DNA of 47,747 nt from NCBI RefSeq assembly GCF_013112485.1, contig NZ_JABFHG010000005.1:352025-399771 (forward strand). The letters run 5' to 3'. This DNA is from Roseicella sp. DB1501 (GTDB lineage Bacteria > Pseudomonadota > Alphaproteobacteria > Acetobacterales > Acetobacteraceae). The notes under the pieces are model-generated. The model was not told the DNA's origin and searched no databases. It was given only the letters and a program-made list of their open reading frames with translations. Made by a program: the position numbers and the translations under genes. Shown one piece after another: positions 44,914 through 47,747 of the stretch (within the stretch, counting starts at the first letter, position 1; every line of letters begins with the position of its first letter).

Positions 44914-45621
44914 ATGCCGCGTAACCAACCCCTGATGGCGCCGGCGCCGGGGTCGTCCGCGCCCGCGGCGACCACCACGGCGACGACCTTGGCCGAGGCG
45001 ATCCGCATCGCCCTCGCCGAGGACATCATCGCCGGCCGCCTGCCGCCCGGCAGCGAGATCGAGGAGCATCAGGCGGCCGAGCGCTTCGGCGCCTCCCGCA
45101 CCCCGGTGCGCGAGGCCCTGCGGGAACTGGCCGCCGCCGGACTGGTCGAGATCGAGCCGCGGCGGGGCGTGCGCGTCGCCCGGCTGACGCTGGAGCGGCT
45201 CGGGGAGATGTTCGAGGTGATGGCCGAGACGGAGGCGATGTGCGCCCGCCTCGCCACCCACCGGATGAGCGCGCCGGAACGCTTCGCCCTGCAATCGGTG
45301 CATGAGCGCTCCGCCGCCGCCGTCGCCGACGGCGACGTGCCGGCCTATGACGCGCTCAACCGCGAATTCCATTCGGCGCTCTATCGTTGCACGCATAACG
45401 GCTTCCTCGCCGAGCATGTGCAGGCGCTCCGGCTGCGCCTCGCCCCCTTCCGCCGGGCGCAGTTCCACCACGCCGACCGGCTGCGCGACTCCTTCGCCGA
45501 GCATGCCGCCCTGCTGCGGGCGGTGCTGCGCGGCGATGGCGAGGCGGCGGCGCGGGAGATGCGGGCGCATATGCTCGCCGCCGGCAGCAGCCTCGCCAGC
45601 ACGCTGCGCCCGGCGGGCTGA
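44914..45621 (+). CDS. GntR-family (FCD subfamily) regulator, MatR-like by context
   Basis: A 235-residue regulator. The winged helix spans about residues 22-90: LAEAIRIALAEDIIAGRLPP, EHQAAERFGASRTPVREALRELAAAGLV in pieces, and EIEPRRGVRVARL. The all-helical FCD ligand domain follows with a metal-site pattern (DxxxH-type NREFHSALY, then later His residues). FCD proteins sense small carboxylates, so malonate or malonyl-CoA is the likely effector here. AGGAGG lies seven bases before the ATG at 44914; earlier in-frame ATGs at 44872 and 44908 are less well placed. It probably represses the divergent operon and itself. Confidence 0.9.
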   Translation: MPRNQPLMAPAPGSSAPAATTTATTLAEAIRIALAEDIIAGRLPPGSEIEEHQAAERFGASRTPVREALRELAAAGLVEIEPRRGVRVARLTLERLGEMFEVMAETEAMCARLATHRMSAPERFALQSVHERSAAAVADGDVPAYDALNREFHSALYRCTHNGFLAEHVQALRLRLAPFRRAQFHHADRLRDSFAEHAALLRAVLRGDGEAAAREMRAHMLAAGSSLASTLRPAG

Positions 45622-45686
45622 GGGGCGCCCCGCCTTGCCCTGGCCTGGCCCCGGCGTCATGGTCCGCCCGATTCCGGAGGCCCGCC

Positions 45687-47198
45687 ATGCTCGATCGCCC
45701 GCACCCGACACCCGCCGATCCCTGCCTCGATCCCTTCGCGCTGGCGAAGGCGCTGTCGGGCTTCCACTTCATCGATGGCGGCTACGTGCCCGCCCGGAGC
45801 GGCCGCAGCTTCGCGGTGGTGAACCCGGCGACCGGCGAGGAGGTGGCCCGCGCCGCCGAGGGCGATGCCGAGGACGTGGAGGCCGCGGTGCAGGGCGCGG
45901 CCCGGGCGCAGAAGGCCTGGGCGAAGCTGCCGGCGCGCAAGCGCGGCGCGCTGGTGCATCAATGCGCCGCGCTGCTGCGCGAGCACCAGGAGGAGCTGGC
46001 GCGGCTCATCGCCCTCGAATCCGGCAAGGCGCTGCGGACGGAGAGCCGGGTCGAGGCCGGCACCGTCGCCGATATCCTGGAGTTCTTCGGCGGCCTCGGC
46101 TCCGAGCTGAAGGGCGAGAGCGTGCCCTTCGCGCCGAACGTCCTCAGCGTGACGGTGCGCGAGCCGCTAGGCGTGGTCGGCGCCATCATCCCCTGGAACG
46201 TGCCGATGCTGCTGATGGCGCTGAAGGTGGCGCCGGCGCTGGTCGCGGGGAACAGCGTGGTGGTGAAGAGCGCCGAGGAGGCGCCGCTCGCCGTGCTGCG
46301 CATCTGCGAGCTGATGAACCGCGTGCTGCCGCCGGGCTGCTTCAACATGCTCTCCGGCTTCGGGCCGGACTGCGGCGCGCCGCTGGTCGAACACCCGAAG
46401 GTGCGCAAGGTCACCTTCACCGGCTCGGTCGAGACGGGGAAGATCGTGGCGAAGGCGGCAGCCGAGAAGCTGGTGCCGGTGACGCTCGAGCTCGGCGGCA
46501 AGTCGCCGATGATCGTCTTCCAGGATTGCGACTTCGAGAAGACGGTGAGCGGCGCCCTCACCTCCATGCGCTTCACCCGCCAGGGCCAGAGCTGCACCGC
46601 CGCCTCGCGCATCTATGTCGAGCGGCCGATCTTCGACCGCTTCGTCGCGGCGATGAAGGCCGCCGTGGACGGCATGGTGATGGGCGACCCGCTCGACGAG
46701 AAGACCGATATCGGCACCATCGTCTCCGAGGGCCAGCTCGAGAAGGTCCGGGCCTTCATCGAGGAGGGGCGCAGCACGCCGGGCGCCGTCGCGCATGTCT
46801 GCAGCGCCATGCCGAAGGATCAGGGATTGCGGAAGGGGCTGTTCATCCAGCCCGTCATCTTCACCGGCCTGCCGAAGGACAGCCGGCTGGTGCGTGAGGA
46901 GATCTTCGGCCCGGTCACCGTCATCGCCCCCTTCGACGATGCCGAGGCGGTGCTGGCCGAGGCGAATGACAGCGAATACGGCCTCGCTGCCAGCCTCTGG
47001 ACCAACAACCTGAAGGTCGGGCTGGACCTGGCGCATCGGCTCGAGGCCGGGCTGGTACAGATCAACCAGAACCTCGTGGTGCAGGCCAACCTGTCCTATG
47101 GCGGGGTGAAGAGCAGCGGCCTCGGCAAGGAGGCCTCGCTCGAGGCGATGCTCGAGCACTTCACGCATAAGAAGACCATCATGGTGAACATGGGCTGA
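45687..47198 (+). CDS. NAD(P)-dependent aldehyde dehydrogenase
   Basis: A 503-residue ALDH superfamily protein. VVNPATGEEVARAAEGD is near residue 45, and GAIIPWNVPMLLMALKVAPAL is in pieces at 166-185. FTGSVETGK is at 244-252, catalytic base Glu268 is in TLELGGKSP, and nucleophile Cys303 is in GQSCTAASRIYV. EEIFGPV and the C-terminal GGVKSSGLGKE follow. The substrate is not specified by the motifs. It lies 65 bases after the GntR gene on the same strand, so it may belong to the same regulon. Confidence 0.92.
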   Translation: MLDRPHPTPADPCLDPFALAKALSGFHFIDGGYVPARSGRSFAVVNPATGEEVARAAEGDAEDVEAAVQGAARAQKAWAKLPARKRGALVHQCAALLREHQEELARLIALESGKALRTESRVEAGTVADILEFFGGLGSELKGESVPFAPNVLSVTVREPLGVVGAIIPWNVPMLLMALKVAPALVAGNSVVVKSAEEAPLAVLRICELMNRVLPPGCFNMLSGFGPDCGAPLVEHPKVRKVTFTGSVETGKIVAKAAAEKLVPVTLELGGKSPMIVFQDCDFEKTVSGALTSMRFTRQGQSCTAASRIYVERPIFDRFVAAMKAAVDGMVMGDPLDEKTDIGTIVSEGQLEKVRAFIEEGRSTPGAVAHVCSAMPKDQGLRKGLFIQPVIFTGLPKDSRLVREEIFGPVTVIAPFDDAEAVLAEANDSEYGLAASLWTNNLKVGLDLAHRLEAGLVQINQNLVVQANLSYGGVKSSGLGKEASLEAMLEHFTHKKTIMVNMG

Positions 47199-47238
47199 GG
47201 CGGCGCGGCCTCAGCCCAGCCACCGCGGCGGGAGCGCT

Positions 47239-47436
47239 TCAGCGGCGCATCCCGCTGCCCCGGCGCAGCGGCTCAAGCCGCCGCTCCGGCTCGCGGCCGA
47301 GCCGGACGCAATCCGCGGCGGTCACCGGCGTGAGCTGCGGCTGGCGTTGCCGCAGCGGTGCGGCGCGGCGGCGGGCCGCGGCCTCGGCCTGCGTCCAGCC
47401 CATGCGCCGTCGAAGGTCGCTGCCATCCATGATCAT
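47239..47436 (-). CDS. Small basic hypothetical protein
   Basis: A 65-residue Arg-rich frame starting MIMDGSDLRRRMGWTQAEAA and ending in RRGSGMRR. No hydrophobic segment, Cys pair or known family is recognised. An AGGGAGGC ribosome-binding site directly before the ATG at 47436 and good codon usage support expression. The open frame extends upstream into the adjacent mobile repeat, but that start is not supported. Confidence 0.45.
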   Translation of the reverse strand: MIMDGSDLRRRMGWTQAEAAARRRAAPLRQRQPQLTPVTAADCVRLGREPERRLEPLRRGSGMRR

Positions 47437-47517
47437 GCCTCCCTCTGGCTGCAAGTGGTCCCGAAAGACCAGGGCGGCTCCAACGCGCGAGCCGCCCCTT
47501 GGCTCCCCGTTCGTCCG

Positions 47518-47624
47518 CCAGACCATGATCCGCTCACATAGATTCGCGGATCATGGTCTGGCCTATTGTTTGATCGCGTGATTCACGCCTTTCGGTGAGT
47601 CCATCTTAGACGATCACGCTCTAG
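47518..47624. mobile_element. 107-bp CTAG-bounded MITE-like element, copy 3
   Basis: Same orientation and length as 33742-33848. The ACCATGATCCGC/GCGGATCATGGT hairpin occupies 47522-47557, then GATCGCGTGATTCACGCC and GGTGAGTCCATC. It starts with CCAG and ends in CTAG at 47621-47624. Its right CTAG directly abuts the presumed end of an IS630-family insertion sequence. Confidence 0.88.
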
Positions 47625-47636
47625 AGCGCGTCTGCC

Positions 47637-47747
47637 TTAATTCGGTTCATAGCCTGCGGCGGCGAAGTAGTTGGCGCATTCGGTTGGCGTGAAGGCGCTG
47701 AGGAGTGACGCGAGGGCGTCCCAGAGGGCGTCGATGGTGCGCTCGGC
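47637..47747 (-). CDS. IS630-family transposase, C-terminal end (5' part beyond window)
   Basis: The last 36 codons before a TAA at 47637-47639 read ERTIDALWDALASLLSAF, then TPTECANYFAAAGYEPN. This is the characteristic C-terminus of IS630-family DDE transposases (ALW..I......PxECANYFAAAGY). The gene enters from the right edge on the minus strand. The insertion-sequence end probably lies at the CTAG of 47621-47624 (TAGAGCGCGTCTGCC), shared with the neighbouring MITE copy. Confidence 0.82.
   Translation of the reverse strand, partial: AERTIDALWDALASLLSAFTPTECANYFAAAGYEPN

Noticed and set aside
40629-44924. A plus-strand open frame of 1431 codons antisense to the CoA-transferase, MatC-like carrier and decarboxylase genes
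   Set aside because: It is antisense to three clearly recognisable genes. Its product is an Arg/Ala/Gly/His-rich mixture without domains, as expected in GC-rich DNA where stops are rare opposite real genes.

Overview
The window is GC-rich bacterial chromosome. It most likely comes from an alphaproteobacterium of the order Rhodospirillales, family Acetobacteraceae, close to Roseomonas in the broad sense. This is inferred from protein resemblance and from conserved alphaproteobacterial gene blocks: bamE / cytochrome bc1 chaperone / DUF177 / rpmF-plsX-fabH-ihfA-merR, and glyA / nrdR / ribD-ribE-ribBA-ribH-nusB-thiL. No rRNA, tRNA or CRISPR array was recognised. About fifty protein genes, one interrupted gene, two edge-truncated genes, three copies of a 107-bp mobile repeat and several families of intergenic hairpin repeats are described.

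Layout. (1) 1-3.1 kb, accessory: a large SERAC1-like esterase / transmembrane / TPR protein, cut by the left edge, whose C-terminal repeats are nearly identical 144-bp tandem units. It is divergent from a protein with only the N-terminal domain of IS5-type transposases. (2) 3.3-13 kb: pyrophosphatase, a DUF445 membrane protein, a luciferase-like monooxygenase flanked by an inverted pair of intergenic repeats, two small membrane proteins (one apparently starting with CTG), lactate permease, an EF-hand secreted protein, an overlapping SPFH/NfeD pair and an SDR/MaoC pair. (3) 13-17.6 kb: hldE, a stand-alone EF-G and wrbA. (4) 17.6-20.5 kb: a purine/ureide degradation group: hydroxyisourate hydrolase, an allantoate-amidohydrolase-like M20 enzyme, and an unusual HpxZ-RidA fusion. 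(5) 20.6-35.95 kb: folE, merR, ihfA, fabH, plsX, rpmF, DUF177, cytochrome bc1 chaperone, bamE, thiL, nusB, the riboflavin genes, nrdR, glyA and rpiB. A TctC-type binding protein sits between nrdR and ribD, and a GNAT gene between nrdR and glyA is split by a mobile repeat. (6) 36-39.4 kb: O-acetylhomoserine sulfhydrylase, hemB and an SDR. (7) 39.4-47.2 kb: a malonate-use module (malonyl-CoA decarboxylase, MatC-like carrier, class III CoA-transferase) divergent from a GntR regulator across two abutting palindromic operators, followed by an aldehyde dehydrogenase. (8) The right edge: a third copy of the mobile repeat directly abutting the end of an IS630-family transposase gene.

The most notable observations are these. 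A 107-bp CTAG-bounded MITE-like element has one copy splitting an acetyltransferase gene so cleanly that removing 103 bp restores the frame. Another copy supplies the stop codons of two convergent genes, and a third touches an IS630 end that is its plausible mobilising partner. The malonate module has a CoA-transferase where MatB is expected. The HpxZ-RidA fusion carries an internal ribosome-binding site. The esterase-TM-TPR protein has homogenised repeats. All statements come from reading the sequence; no database search was run.
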